DNA of 64,000 nt from Candidatus Paraluminiphilus aquimaris. GTDB taxonomy: Bacteria > Pseudomonadota > Gammaproteobacteria > Pseudomonadales > Halieaceae. The stretch lies in contig NZ_CP036501.1 of assembly GCF_026230195.1 (NCBI RefSeq), positions 1,364,001 to 1,428,000 of the forward strand, in the 5' to 3' direction. Position 1 is the stretch's first letter; the number at the start of each line of letters is the position of its first letter. Under the pieces are notes generated by a model. The model was not told where the DNA came from, did no database searches, and saw nothing but the letters and a program-made list of their open reading frames with translations. Shown here piece after piece: positions 9,023-18,991 of the stretch. The position numbers and the translations under genes are program-made.

Positions 9023-9726
9023 GCAGGCTTGCTCGCCCTGATCATGTAATTGACTGACACATCGCCCTCTACCAATCGATAGTGCTTTGTGAGCGGGTTG
9101 TAGGTAAGGCCAATCATGGCTTCGACCTGCAGTCCCGCCGCCCTTGCCCAGCGACTCAGTTCAGAGGGTTTTATTAGCTTGTCATACTCATGGGTGCCTT
9201 TGGGCAACATATTGAGAACGTACTCTGCACCTACAATCGCAAACAACCAGGCTTTCGGATTACGGTTGATGGTGGAAAAGTAAAGATCGGAGCCGGGCCT
9301 TGCCATGTCGGCGCAAGCCTGTACCACCTTAGATGGGTCTGGCACGTGCTCTAGCATTTCGAGGCAAGTCACGACGTCGTAGGCCTCGGGTCTCTCCTCG
9401 GCAAGTGTCTCGGCCGTCGTTTGTCGATATTCGACATCAAGCTCTGATTCAAGCAAATGAATTTTGGCGACTGATAAGGGGGCTTCCCCCATATCAATTC
9501 CCGTGACGGTTGCGCCGCGATGCGCCATCGCCTCGCTCAGCAGTCCGCCACCGCAACCGACATCGATGAGCTTTTTCCCCTTCACTTCGCTGTAGCGGTC
9601 TATCCACCCTGCGCGCAATGGATTGATGTCGTGTAAAGGCTTGAACTCGCTATTTTCATCCCACCATCGTGAGGCAAGTGCTTCAAACTTCGCTATTTCG
9701 TCAGGGTCTACGTTGGTGTGTGTCAT
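9019..9726 (-). CDS. ubiG: Ubiquinone biosynthesis O-methyltransferase UbiG
   Basis: Performs both O-methylations in ubiquinone synthesis using S-adenosylmethionine. At 235 aa it is family length. It has LASRWWDENSEFKPLHDINPLR at the N-terminus, the SAM-binding LIDVGCGGGLLSEAMA (residues 53-68), VTCLEMLEHVPDP, and the UbiG-specific membrane-contact region ending GLTYNPLTKHYRL. It is the first gene of the overlapping trio with mupP and yciK; mtaD lies 50 bases upstream on the same strand and may be in the same transcript. Confidence 0.94.
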   Translation of the reverse strand: MTHTNVDPDEIAKFEALASRWWDENSEFKPLHDINPLRAGWIDRYSEVKGKKLIDVGCGGGLLSEAMAHRGATVTGIDMGEAPLSVAKIHLLESELDVEYRQTTAETLAEERPEAYDVVTCLEMLEHVPDPSKVVQACADMARPGSDLYFSTINRNPKAWLFAIVGAEYVLNMLPKGTHEYDKLIKPSELSRWARAAGLQVEAMIGLTYNPLTKHYRLVEGDVSVNYMIRASKPA

Positions 9727-9776
9727 CGAGTACTCGGTTATGGCGTCGTTAATGTTGCGGGCTGTATACGGTGTAA

Positions 9777-11087
9777 CTAGCCCGAGAGTTTAGCGCGCCA
9801 AGCCCGCGCTTTGTCATTTAAGGTGTCGTTGTCTAGGGTTTGCAGTTGTCTGTTCTTCAGGACATTTTTCCCTGCAATCCAGCTCCAAGTGACCTCGGTG
9901 CCTGAGTTGGCATAAACGATGTTTGAGTCCAGAGAGTGGCTGGGGGCCATGGACAAGCCGGTCGTATCGAGCGCGATGATGTCGGCTGATTTCCCCGCTT
10001 CTAGACTCCCAGTAACGGTGTCCAGGCCCATGGCGCGAGCGCCATCAAGCGTTGCAGCCTTGATGCTGTCGATGGCGGAAAGCGCGGTTGGGTCGCCGCT
10101 CTCCAACTTCGCCAGTAGCGAGGCGCTCTGCATTTCAGCAAGACCATTCAGTTTGTTATTACTAGCAGCCCCGTCAGTGCCCAGCGCCACATTGACGCCC
10201 GCCGCTCTGAGTTTGGTAACTGGGCAAGCGCCTGAGGCGAGCTTCATGTTGGACCTTGGGCAATGCACGACATGCGCCCCATGTTGCACCAGCGTATCAA
10301 TGTCTTGATTGCCAAGATCTGTCATATGAACGCACTGGGTTCTCGGGCCCAAGAGCCCAATGCGTGCAAGTAGATCAATCGGTCTCTCGCCCGTTGCATC
10401 AACATGAGCCAACACCTCTGCTTGGGTCTCGTGAAGGTGGATTTGGACGGCAGCGTCGAGTTCATTGGCGAGCATGGCGGTTGTGCTGAGTAACGACTCG
10501 TCAACGGTGTAGGTGGAGTGGGGTCCCAAACCGACATCGACTAGTTCGTCGTTTCGGAAGTGATCGCGCAGACCCAGCCCCTTGTCGAGATACTCACGCG
10601 CATCACTCGCCCATGAGGTTGGAACATTCATGATGGGAAATACAATTTGCGTGCGCATACCCGCGCTGCTGAGTGTCTGGGCGGCCACATCGGGAAAGAA
10701 GTACATGTCACTGGTAGTCGTAATGCCGCTCAGGATCATCTCGGCCGCTGCGATCTCTGTCCCGTCACGCACAAAATCGGGCGCTACCCATTTACCTTCC
10801 GTTGGCCAGATCTTGTCATTTAGCCAACGCGCAAGCGGCATGTCATCGGCATAGCCCCGCAGCAAGGTCATCGCCGCATGGCCGTGTGCATTCACCAAGC
10901 CGGGCATCAGTGTGTGGCCCGGCAAGTCGATGTGCTCGACGTCTTCGATCTGCCGCGCGTCCTCGGTGAGCACAAGGCCTTCGATCAGGCCATTTCTGAC
11001 AATAAGGCTCTTCCCCGTCACGATCTTTTCAGGACCTGCGATGGGAATAATTGCATCTGCGTGTAAAGCAAAGTTTGGCAATGTCAT
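9777..11087 (-). CDS. mtaD: 5-methylthioadenosine/S-adenosylhomocysteine deaminase (amidohydrolase)
   Basis: Amidohydrolase of 436 aa that deaminates methylthioadenosine and/or S-adenosylhomocysteine for adenine-nucleoside salvage. Metal-ligand motifs are present in order: VNAHGHAAMTLLRGYADD, VQIHLHETQAE, VHMTD, and ALGTDGAASNN with the catalytic Asp. The C-terminus shows the ADIIALDTTG segment of the composite beta-sandwich. Position next to ubiG and divergent from gyrA matches Pseudomonas PA3170. MTA, SAH or adenosine specificity cannot be resolved from sequence. Confidence 0.85.
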   Translation of the reverse strand: MTLPNFALHADAIIPIAGPEKIVTGKSLIVRNGLIEGLVLTEDARQIEDVEHIDLPGHTLMPGLVNAHGHAAMTLLRGYADDMPLARWLNDKIWPTEGKWVAPDFVRDGTEIAAAEMILSGITTTSDMYFFPDVAAQTLSSAGMRTQIVFPIMNVPTSWASDAREYLDKGLGLRDHFRNDELVDVGLGPHSTYTVDESLLSTTAMLANELDAAVQIHLHETQAEVLAHVDATGERPIDLLARIGLLGPRTQCVHMTDLGNQDIDTLVQHGAHVVHCPRSNMKLASGACPVTKLRAAGVNVALGTDGAASNNKLNGLAEMQSASLLAKLESGDPTALSAIDSIKAATLDGARAMGLDTVTGSLEAGKSADIIALDTTGLSMAPSHSLDSNIVYANSGTEVTWSWIAGKNVLKNRQLQTLDNDTLNDKARAWRAKLSG

Positions 11088-11212
11088 AGATCAAATGTTC
11101 CCAATTCAAGAGGGCCTTAGACGTAGCCTCAACCGTCTGAATTTGATAGTATTTACAGCTTATCAATTGCAGAGTTTAGGCGGCACGCCCGTCGACAAAA
11201 AAAGATCATCGG

Positions 11213-13828
11213 ATGTCAGATCAGCAGCAAGACTTAGCGCAAGAAGTACACCCTATCAATATCGAGGACGAGCTCAAGCAATCCTACATGGATTATGCGA
11301 TGAGCGTCATCGTCGGACGTGCATTGCCCGATGTTCGGGACGGGCTAAAGCCCGTGCACCGGCGCGTGCTCTTTGCCATGAACGAGCTCAACAACGACTG
11401 GAACAAAGCCTATAAGAAATCGGCACGTGTCGTGGGTGACGTTATCGGTAAATATCACCCTCATGGTGACTCCGCGGTCTACGACACCATCGTGCGTATG
11501 GCGCAGACGTTTTCGTTGCGCTACCCACTGGTAGACGGGCAAGGCAATTTCGGCTCGATAGATGGCGATTCGGCGGCGGCGATGCGTTACACCGAAATTC
11601 GCATGACCAAGCTGGCGCACTCGCTACTGGCCGACCTCGAGAAGGAAACGGTTGATTTTGCGGAAAACTACGACGGGACCGAACATATCCCCGTGGTTCT
11701 CCCCACGCGAGCCCCCAACCTGCTCATTAACGGGTCGGCAGGTATTGCTGTGGGAATGGCGACCAACATTCCACCGCATAACATGCGAGAAGTGGTTGCA
11801 GGGTGTCTGGCGCTCCTTGAGAACCCAGAGCTCACCATTGATGACCTCATTCGTTACATTCCCGGCCCTGATTTTCCAACGGGCGCCATCATCACCGGAC
11901 GCGCCGGCATTATTCAGGCCTACCGAACGGGGCGGGGTCGAATTTACGTCAGAGCTAAAGCGGAAGTCATCACCGATGAGTCAAAAGGCAAAGACACAAT
12001 TATCATCCATGAGATTCCTTATCAGTTAAACAAGGCGCGCTTATTGGAGCGTATTGCCGAGCTGGTGAAAGAGAAAAAGATCGAGGGAATTACCGAGCTT
12101 CGCGATGAGTCCGACAAGGACGGCTTGCGCGTGGTGATTGAGCTTCGTCGTGGCGAGGTCGGTGATGTTGTGCTCAATAACTTGTACGCGCAGACACAGC
12201 TTCAGTCGGTGGTGGGCATCAATATGGTCGCCTTGGTTGACGGCCAGCCGAAGGTGCTTAACCTCAAAGAAATCATTGAGGCCTTTATACGCCACCGCCG
12301 AGAGGTCGTAACGCGCCGGACACTGTTCCTGTTGCGAAAAGCGCGCGAGCGGGGTCATGTCTTAGAAGGTTTGGCGGTTGCGCTAGCCAATATCGACGAG
12401 ATTATCGAGCTTATTAAAACGTCCCCTACGGCGGCGGATGCACGTGAGCGCCTCGTGGCGGCTGCGTGGGCGCCAGGTGATGTCAGCGCGATGCTCGAGC
12501 GCGCGGGCGAGTCTGCTTGTCGCCCAGAGGACCTTGACGGCGACTTTGGTCTAATTGACGGCAAGTATCATCTTTCTCCGGCACAGGCTCAGGCAATCTT
12601 AGATTTACGCCTCAACCGTCTTACCGGTCTTGAGCACGAGAAGCTGCTTCAGGAATACGCCGATAAGGTCGCTGAGATCGCCGATTTACTTGAGATATTG
12701 GGCGATCCAGATCGACTGCGCTCGGTCATTCGCGAGGAGCTCGAGGAAATCGTTACGGATTTTGGTGATGAACGTCTCACGGAAATTACCGATTCAGCGC
12801 ACGACTTAACGGTTGAAGACCTCATTACAGAGGAAGATCGGGTCGTCACGATTTCGCATTTGGGTTACGCGAAAACGCAGTCATTGACCGACTATCAAGC
12901 ACAGCGACGCGGCGGTACCGGACGAAGCGCGACGGCGGTGAAAGATGAGGACTTTGTTGAGCATTTATTGATCGCAAGCACGCACGCGACCGTCTTATGT
13001 TTCTCCAATCTGGGTAAAGTCTACTGGCTGAAGGTATTCCATATTCCGCTGGCGAGTCGTAACTCGCGAGGACGGCCAATGGTTAATTTGCTCGCCTTGG
13101 ATGAAGACGAGCGTATTACATCCATCCTGCCGATCGATGGTTACAGTGAAGATCAGTTTGTCTTTATGGCTACGGCAAACGGTACGGTTAAAAAGACGGC
13201 TGCCACGCAGTTTGCACGTCAGCGCAGTGTCGGCTTGAGGGCCATTGAGCTCGATGAGGATGATGTACTCATCGGTACGGCAATTACTGAGGGCAATAGC
13301 GACATTATGCTGTTCTCAAGTGAGGGCAAAGCGACGCGATTTAACGAGAGCCAAGTCCGTGCGATGGGAAGAACAGCTCGCGGGGTGCGAGGCATCAATC
13401 TGGCGAAAGGCCATAAGCTGATTTCGCTCATCGTCCCCCAAGAGGGTGGCCGCATATTGACGGTGACCGAGAACGGATACGGTAAGCGCACAGAAAACGC
13501 GGAATTCCCAGCGAAAGGGCGGGGCGGTAAGGGTGTCATCGCTATGTCGACGTCAGAGCGAAATGGATCGCTCGTTGGTGCCGTTCAGGTTTGGGATGCC
13601 GACGAAATGATGTTGATCTCTAACCAGGGCACGGCGGTTCGAACGCGAGTCGATGAGGTCAGTTTGCTAGGCCGAAATACGCAGGGTGTGCGGGTCATTC
13701 GCACACGTGATGGAGAAGCGTTGGTCAGTGTAAGTCGTATCGTCGAAGACGATGATGCGGCAGAGCCTGCCCAGCCAGTAGTGGCTGAGGGCGCTGCGGA
13801 CGACGATAACACCGAGTCCCAAGAGTGA
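11213..13828 (+). CDS. gyrA: DNA gyrase subunit A
   Basis: Breakage-reunion subunit of DNA gyrase, 871 aa. The active-site Tyr is residue 126 in AMRYTEIRM, an offset of four from E. coli. The quinolone-determining region [19 protein letters not shown] keeps Ser87 and Asp91 (E. coli 83 and 87), the susceptible-type residues. The C-terminal beta-pinwheel begins after the GyrA box, which reads QRRGGTG instead of the usual QRRGGKG. An acidic Asp/Glu tail ends the protein. The stop overlaps the serC start by ATGA, so translation is probably coupled. Confidence 0.97.
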   Translation: MSDQQQDLAQEVHPINIEDELKQSYMDYAMSVIVGRALPDVRDGLKPVHRRVLFAMNELNNDWNKAYKKSARVVGDVIGKYHPHGDSAVYDTIVRMAQTFSLRYPLVDGQGNFGSIDGDSAAAMRYTEIRMTKLAHSLLADLEKETVDFAENYDGTEHIPVVLPTRAPNLLINGSAGIAVGMATNIPPHNMREVVAGCLALLENPELTIDDLIRYIPGPDFPTGAIITGRAGIIQAYRTGRGRIYVRAKAEVITDESKGKDTIIIHEIPYQLNKARLLERIAELVKEKKIEGITELRDESDKDGLRVVIELRRGEVGDVVLNNLYAQTQLQSVVGINMVALVDGQPKVLNLKEIIEAFIRHRREVVTRRTLFLLRKARERGHVLEGLAVALANIDEIIELIKTSPTAADARERLVAAAWAPGDVSAMLERAGESACRPEDLDGDFGLIDGKYHLSPAQAQAILDLRLNRLTGLEHEKLLQEYADKVAEIADLLEILGDPDRLRSVIREELEEIVTDFGDERLTEITDSAHDLTVEDLITEEDRVVTISHLGYAKTQSLTDYQAQRRGGTGRSATAVKDEDFVEHLLIASTHATVLCFSNLGKVYWLKVFHIPLASRNSRGRPMVNLLALDEDERITSILPIDGYSEDQFVFMATANGTVKKTAATQFARQRSVGLRAIELDEDDVLIGTAITEGNSDIMLFSSEGKATRFNESQVRAMGRTARGVRGINLAKGHKLISLIVPQEGGRILTVTENGYGKRTENAEFPAKGRGGKGVIAMSTSERNGSLVGAVQVWDADEMMLISNQGTAVRTRVDEVSLLGRNTQGVRVIRTRDGEALVSVSRIVEDDDAAEPAQPVVAEGAADDDNTESQE

Positions 13829-14904
13829 TGCGAGCACATAACTTCTGTGCGGGGCCGGCAGCGCTTCCCGCCGCGGTGTTGGAGCGTGCTCAGGCTGAAC
13901 TCCTTAATTGGCAAGGTGCGGGTGCCTCCGTAATGGAGTTAAGCCACCGTAGTCCGGAGTTTGTGGGTATTGCTGAGCGCGCAGAGGCGTCACTCCGAAG
14001 GCTTCTTGGTATTGGCGACGATTACGCGGTGCTCTTTCAGCAGGGGGGTGCGTCGCAGCAATTTGCATCAGTTCCATTGAATCTGAGCCGTGCTGACGAC
14101 ACTGTCGATCAAGTCGTAACCGGGCAGTGGTCGAAAAAAGCCTTGGCGGAAGGAAAGCGATTGGCGAACGTAAATGTCGCGTCGAGCTCTGAGTCTTCAA
14201 ACTTTACAACCATTGCGCCTCAGTCGGACTGGTCTACAACGCCGGATGCTGCCTACCTGCACTACTGCCCAAATGAGACAATTGGCGGTCTGGAGTTTGC
14301 CTTTGTACCCAAAAGCGACGTGCCGCTCATCGCTGACATGTCTTCGACGATTCTCTCTCGACCGATTGACGTTGATCAATTCGGCGTCATCTATGCCGGC
14401 GCGCAGAAGAATATAGGTCCTGCGGGGCTCTGTATCGTTATCGTGAGGCGGGATTTGCTGGGCCGCGCGCGCGAGAACATTCCGGCCATGCTCAATTGGA
14501 AAATAGCGGCAGAAAATGACTCGATGTACAACACACCGCCGACCTTCGGGATTTATCTCGCGGGATTGGTGTTTGAGTGGCTTGAGTCGTTGGGTGGTTT
14601 AGATGCCATGTATGCGATAAATAAGCGTAAGGCTCAGACGCTATACAAGGTCATCGACGACAGCGAGTTCTATGCAAATCCCGTGGATCCTCAATGTAGG
14701 TCATTGATGAACGTGCCGTTCACCTTGGCTGATGCAACATTAGACAAAGTGTTTCTTGAGCAGGCTGAAGAGGCTCAGTTGTTGAACCTCAAAGGTCATC
14801 GCTCCGTAGGTGGTATGAGAGCCAGTATTTACAATGCGGTTGAGCAAGCCTCCGTTGATGCTTTGTGCGAATTCATGCATCGTTTCGAAAAAGACAATGG
14901 ATAG
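13825..14904 (+). CDS. serC: Phosphoserine aminotransferase
   Basis: PLP-dependent aminotransferase converting 3-phosphohydroxypyruvate to phosphoserine (serine synthesis), and also used in pyridoxal-phosphate synthesis. At 359 aa it is family length. The N-terminal [10 protein letters not shown] and QQGGASQQF are diagnostic, and the Schiff-base lysine is Lys195 in [12 protein letters not shown]. The C-terminus carries the [15 protein letters not shown] signature. ATGA overlap with gyrA; pheA follows after 11 bases, the usual gyrA-serC-pheA order. Confidence 0.96.
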   Translation: MMRAHNFCAGPAALPAAVLERAQAELLNWQGAGASVMELSHRSPEFVGIAERAEASLRRLLGIGDDYAVLFQQGGASQQFASVPLNLSRADDTVDQVVTGQWSKKALAEGKRLANVNVASSSESSNFTTIAPQSDWSTTPDAAYLHYCPNETIGGLEFAFVPKSDVPLIADMSSTILSRPIDVDQFGVIYAGAQKNIGPAGLCIVIVRRDLLGRARENIPAMLNWKIAAENDSMYNTPPTFGIYLAGLVFEWLESLGGLDAMYAINKRKAQTLYKVIDDSEFYANPVDPQCRSLMNVPFTLADATLDKVFLEQAEEAQLLNLKGHRSVGGMRASIYNAVEQASVDALCEFMHRFEKDNG

Positions 14905-14915
14905 AGACCCTCGTC

Positions 14916-16010
14916 ATGGCCTCTGATGATCAGTTAGCAGTAATCCGAGCGGATATCGATTCAATAGATCGGCAGCTCCTTGAGTTGATCAATGCGAGAG
15001 CTGCCTGCGCACGCCGTGTAGCTGAGATTAAGCTCGCTGCAAGCCAAGGTGGTGATGCGCTGTTCTACCGGCCGGAGCGAGAGGCGCAGATTTTAAGAGC
15101 GATTCAGGAAAATAATCCCGGCCCGCTCCCCGCTGATCAGGCAGCGCGGATTCTTCGTGAAATTATGTCGAGCTGCTTGGCCTTAGAGCGCCCCCTTACC
15201 GTGGGGTTTCTGGGCCCCGTAGGAACCTATTCGCAGGCGGCGGCGCTTAAACATTTTGGGCAGTCAGCCATTTTAGAGCCCCAATCGACCATTCGAGATG
15301 TATTTAGACTGGTAGAGGATCGTGCTTGCGACATGGCGGTTGTCCCCGTTGAGAACTCAACTGAAGGTATGGTGGGCCAGACGCTCGATTGCTTCCTTGA
15401 GTCACCGTTGCAGATCATCGGTGAGGTGGAATTGCCCGTGGTTCATCATCTTCTCGCGGGATCCTCGCAATCGCTCGATGACATTACGGTGGTCTGTGGT
15501 CACGAGCAGGCGTTAGGTCAGTGTCGCGACTGGCTCGACGCCAACTTGCCGGGTGTTCCTCGGGACGTGTGTCGCAGTAACGGGGAGGCGGCGCAACGTG
15601 CGAAAAACGAGCCAAATGTTGCGGCCATCGCGGGCGACCTTGCTGTTGAAAATTACGATCTCGCTAAACTGAGCGAGGCGATTCAAGACATTGCGCACAA
15701 CACCACGCGCTTTTATGTCATTGGACGGGAAACCGTACCCGCCAGCGGCGCGGATAAAACCTCGATCTTAATCGCCAGTCGAAATCGACCGGGTGCTCTG
15801 CTTAATCTGTTGCGGCCGTTTGAAGAGCGGGGCATTAGTCTGACACGCATTGATTCCCGGCCGTCCAAAACGGAAAAGTGGACCTACATGTTCTTTATCG
15901 AGTTCGAGGGCCATCTCTCAGATGACTTGGTGAAGGGCGTCATGTCCGCGCTCGAGGAAAACTCGATTTTATTGAAACCCTTGGGCTCATACCCGAAAGC
16001 GCCCATCTGA
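14916..16010 (+). CDS. pheA: Bifunctional chorismate mutase / prephenate dehydratase (P-protein)
   Basis: Converts chorismate to prephenate and prephenate to phenylpyruvate for phenylalanine synthesis. From the ATG at 14916 it is 364 aa: an AroQ chorismate mutase domain (about 1-95, IRADIDSIDRQLLELI), a prephenate dehydratase domain (from GFLGPVGTYSQAA, about 97-275, with NTTRFYVIG), and a C-terminal ACT domain (NRPGALLNLLRPFEERGI). ESRP of the Phe-binding site appears as DSRPS. An upstream in-frame extension would lie inside serC and lacks the family N-terminus. It overlaps tyrA by TGATG. Confidence 0.95.
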   Translation: MASDDQLAVIRADIDSIDRQLLELINARAACARRVAEIKLAASQGGDALFYRPEREAQILRAIQENNPGPLPADQAARILREIMSSCLALERPLTVGFLGPVGTYSQAAALKHFGQSAILEPQSTIRDVFRLVEDRACDMAVVPVENSTEGMVGQTLDCFLESPLQIIGEVELPVVHHLLAGSSQSLDDITVVCGHEQALGQCRDWLDANLPGVPRDVCRSNGEAAQRAKNEPNVAAIAGDLAVENYDLAKLSEAIQDIAHNTTRFYVIGRETVPASGADKTSILIASRNRPGALLNLLRPFEERGISLTRIDSRPSKTEKWTYMFFIEFEGHLSDDLVKGVMSALEENSILLKPLGSYPKAPI

Positions 16011-16912
16011 TGACTGCTTTTCATGCGCGCACCGTGGCGTTGGTTGGATTGGGGCTGATTTCTGGGTCGCTCGCCCGTGCACTTAAATCCAGTCAGTGGG
16101 ACGGCAGGCTTATCGCCTGGGGCCCGAGGGAGCCGAGTCTTAAGCGCGGGCTTGAGCTGGGTGTCATCGACGATTACTCCCTGATGCTGAGCGATATCGT
16201 AGAGCAGGCGGATGTGATTGTTGTTGGTGCGCCACCCATTGCAACGGCTGAGGTCTTAAGCGAGCTAACAGCGCTTGTTGTCGACGCGACACGAAAACCG
16301 GTCATTACCGACCTTGCCAGCATTAAAGGCTATGTGGTGGACGCCCTGAGCGTTGATTATCCGGACTTTGTACCTGGTCACCCCATTGCTGGGTCAGAGC
16401 ACAGTGGTGTTGAAAATGCGGATGCTGCGCTCTTTAACGGACGCGAAATCATTCTCACGCCGTTACCAGGGACTAATCCTACGGCCATCGAGACAGTCAG
16501 TGCGATGTGGGCGTTAACCGGTGGCTATATTCGTCATATGTCGGTAACAGCGCACGACGCCATGCTGGCGGCGAGTTCTCACATGCCTCATTTAGTGTCT
16601 TATGCCCTAACAGGTGCACTCGAGCGCGATGAATCCGACCCCATGGTTCATGGGGGTGGCGCTCTCAGGGATATGACCCGGATTGCCGCGTCTGACCCGC
16701 TTATGTGGACGGATATTGCGATCACGAATCGCGATGCTTTGCTCCACTCCATTGACCAGTTTGAGACAGAGATGCAATTGCTGAGAACAATGGTGGATGC
16801 ACAAGATGCAGAGGCCCTACAGTCGTATTTTGCCAGGTGTCGAACGCACCGGCGCGAGCACGACAGTATTCTTAACCCTTTACTTCAAAGTACGACAGAG
16901 GAGACGTCATGA
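16010..16912 (+). CDS. tyrA: Prephenate dehydrogenase
   Basis: NAD-dependent oxidative decarboxylation of prephenate (or arogenate) for tyrosine synthesis. The 300 aa protein has a Rossmann motif VALVGLGLISGSLARAL at residues 9-25, the conserved GHPIAGSEHSG loop with the catalytic His, and the all-helical dimerisation half with SSHMPHLVSYAL. It lacks a chorismate mutase or ACT domain. It joins pheA and aroA by TGATG and ATGA overlaps. In Pseudomonas the tyrA and aroA regions are fused into one protein; here they are separate genes. Confidence 0.93.
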   Translation: MTAFHARTVALVGLGLISGSLARALKSSQWDGRLIAWGPREPSLKRGLELGVIDDYSLMLSDIVEQADVIVVGAPPIATAEVLSELTALVVDATRKPVITDLASIKGYVVDALSVDYPDFVPGHPIAGSEHSGVENADAALFNGREIILTPLPGTNPTAIETVSAMWALTGGYIRHMSVTAHDAMLAASSHMPHLVSYALTGALERDESDPMVHGGGALRDMTRIAASDPLMWTDIAITNRDALLHSIDQFETEMQLLRTMVDAQDAEALQSYFARCRTHRREHDSILNPLLQSTTEETS

Positions 16913-18207
16913 GGTTTTTGGTCGAGCCGGGTGGCTCGCTCACCGGCTCTGTCCGAGTGCCGGGCGATAAATCAATGTCACACCGTACCGTCATGTTGGG
17001 CGCCCTAGCCGAAGGGACCACGGTAGCGACTGGTTTTCTAGAAGGTCAAGACGCGCTCTGCACGGTCCAGGCATTTAGGGGTATGGGCGTCACCATACGC
17101 GGTCCTGAGCAGGGAAAAATCGAAATTGACGGCGTGGGCATGCATGGGTTGAAGCCCCCCGTTGACGTGCTTGATATGGGAAATTCAGGTACCAGTATTC
17201 GTTTGCTCAGTGGGTTACTCGCGGCACAGTCGTTCGACTCAACCATGACGGGCGATGTGTCGCTGCAAAAACGCCCCATGGGGCGGGTGACAACACCGCT
17301 GGCGGCCATGGGCGCCGTGATTGATAGCGACGAGGGTCGTCCTCCGCTGCACATAAAAGGGGGCAAATCGCTCAGAAGCATTCACTACGACATGCCGGTT
17401 GCCAGTGCACAGGTAAAGTCATGCGTTTTGTTGGCGGGACTGTTCGCCGAGGGTCGAACCTCCGTGACGGAGCCTGCGCCAACGCGCGATCACACTGAGC
17501 GGATGCTGCGTGGTTTTGGTTACGACGTAGAGTGTGAAAATGAAGTGATCAGCTTGCAAGGCGGTGGCGCCTTAAAAGCAGCGACACTTGATATCCCCGC
17601 GGACATTTCGTCAGCGGCCTTTTTCTTGGTGGCTGCCTCCATTGCCGAAGGCTCTGACCTGACCCTTGAGCACGTAGGCATGAACCCAACACGCTCGGGT
17701 GTTATCACTATCCTGACGCTGATGGGTGCAGATATCGAGGTATTGAATGAGCGCGAGGTCGGCGGTGAGCCTGTGGCTGATTTGCGCGTTCGGTCTGCTT
17801 CCTTGACGGGCATTGAAATACCGCAGGATCTGGTTCCTCTCGCAATCGATGAGTTTCCGATCCTCTTTATTGCGGCTGCGTGTGCGGCTGGAACGACGAC
17901 ATTGTCCGGTGCCGAGGAACTCCGTGTGAAAGAGAGCGATCGCATTGCATCTATGGCCGAGGGATTGACGCGGCTGGGTGTTCAAAATGAGGTCAGGTCG
18001 GACGGTATTGTCATAACAGGTGGCCAAATGACGGGTGGCGAGGTGAATACCTTTCATGACCATCGGATCGCCATGTCATTTTCCATTGCGGCGTTGCGCG
18101 CAAACGGTCCCATTCAAGTCAACGATTGCGATCACGTCGCCACTTCCTTCCCTGGCTTTGCGGCGCTTGCACAGGGCGCGGGATTGCGTATTTCCGAGGT
18201 GTTTTAA
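16909..18207 (+). CDS. aroA: 3-phosphoshikimate 1-carboxyvinyltransferase (EPSP synthase)
   Basis: Sixth step of the shikimate pathway: adds the enolpyruvyl group of PEP to shikimate 3-phosphate. The 432-aa protein shows PGDKSMSHRTVMLGALA (Lys21), MGNSGTSIRLLSG, and the C-terminal VKESDRIASMAEGL and FHDHRIAMSF motifs, all expected of a functional enzyme. Overlaps tyrA by ATGA, and the cmk GTG follows two bases after its stop, continuing the operon. Confidence 0.96.
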   Translation: MRFLVEPGGSLTGSVRVPGDKSMSHRTVMLGALAEGTTVATGFLEGQDALCTVQAFRGMGVTIRGPEQGKIEIDGVGMHGLKPPVDVLDMGNSGTSIRLLSGLLAAQSFDSTMTGDVSLQKRPMGRVTTPLAAMGAVIDSDEGRPPLHIKGGKSLRSIHYDMPVASAQVKSCVLLAGLFAEGRTSVTEPAPTRDHTERMLRGFGYDVECENEVISLQGGGALKAATLDIPADISSAAFFLVAASIAEGSDLTLEHVGMNPTRSGVITILTLMGADIEVLNEREVGGEPVADLRVRSASLTGIEIPQDLVPLAIDEFPILFIAAACAAGTTTLSGAEELRVKESDRIASMAEGLTRLGVQNEVRSDGIVITGGQMTGGEVNTFHDHRIAMSFSIAALRANGPIQVNDCDHVATSFPGFAALAQGAGLRISEVF

Positions 18208-18209
18208 TC

Positions 18210-18896
18210 GTGAGCACCACCGTAATATGTGTTGACGGGCCTAGCGGCTCGGGCAAAGGCACCTTGTCACAGCGCTTAGCAGAAGCGCTTAATTTCCACC
18301 TTCTGGACAGTGGAGCGCTCTACCGCGTAGTGGGTTATGCCGCCACGGTTAATGCTATCGACTGGTCTGATGAGGCCGGCGTGACACAGATTGCCCGCTC
18401 ATTAGACGTAGCGTTTCTCAGTTCAGCGACCGGTGTACGCGTCATCTATTCCGGTGCCGATGTGACCGACTCCGTGCGAAGTGTGAGAGGCGGTGAGGGG
18501 GCTTCCGCGGTTGCCGCCATCGCGTCGGTCAGAGATGCACTGTTATCGCGTCAGAGGGAGCTTGCTTGTCCCCCGGGGTTGGTGGCAGATGGTCGCGATA
18601 TGGGTACGGTCGTTTTTCCCAAAGCACCTCTAAAGATTTTTCTTGAGGCGTCAGCAGCTGCGCGGGCTCAAAGGCGACAAAGCCAGTTGCAGCAGCAAGG
18701 CGAGAATGTTAGTCTGCCGCGCCTTTTGGAGGCCATAGAGGCTCGTGACCTGCGGGATAGGACCCGCTCAGCGTCACCACTCATGCCAGCAGAGGACGCG
18801 GTGATTGTCGACAGCACGGCAATGACAGCGGACGACGTTTTCGCGCATGTGATGTCTCTAGTAACTCTAAAAGGGCTAGTGCACTCAGACGGATAA
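18210..18896 (+). CDS. cmk: Cytidylate kinase
   Basis: Phosphorylates CMP/dCMP with ATP. From the GTG at 18210 it is 228 aa, with a P-loop DGPSGSGKGT at residues 9-18, LDSGALYRVVG (CMP-binding), and VADGRDMGTVVFP and RDLRDRTRSASPL (catalytic Arg residues). Longer in-frame readings start inside aroA and do not match the family N-terminus. It precedes rpsA as in E. coli. Confidence 0.95.
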   Translation: MSTTVICVDGPSGSGKGTLSQRLAEALNFHLLDSGALYRVVGYAATVNAIDWSDEAGVTQIARSLDVAFLSSATGVRVIYSGADVTDSVRSVRGGEGASAVAAIASVRDALLSRQRELACPPGLVADGRDMGTVVFPKAPLKIFLEASAAARAQRRQSQLQQQGENVSLPRLLEAIEARDLRDRTRSASPLMPAEDAVIVDSTAMTADDVFAHVMSLVTLKGLVHSDG

Positions 18897-18991
18897 AGGC
18901 CTTACCCCTCGACTCAGTGCGTTTTTAACCGACCCAACCGGGTAAGATGGTTGGTGCTGCGTTGTTTGCAGCGACACGACAGGTATATTCA

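Noticed and set aside
17520-18063. Open frames of 140-150 codons on the minus strand over aroA
   Set aside because: They are antisense to intact aroA motifs and overlap each other in different frames without translation signals.
18126-18209. Cytidylate kinase start inside aroA
   Set aside because: The extra residues are a frame-shifted reading of aroA and not family sequence; the GTG at 18210 starts the conserved P-loop strand.
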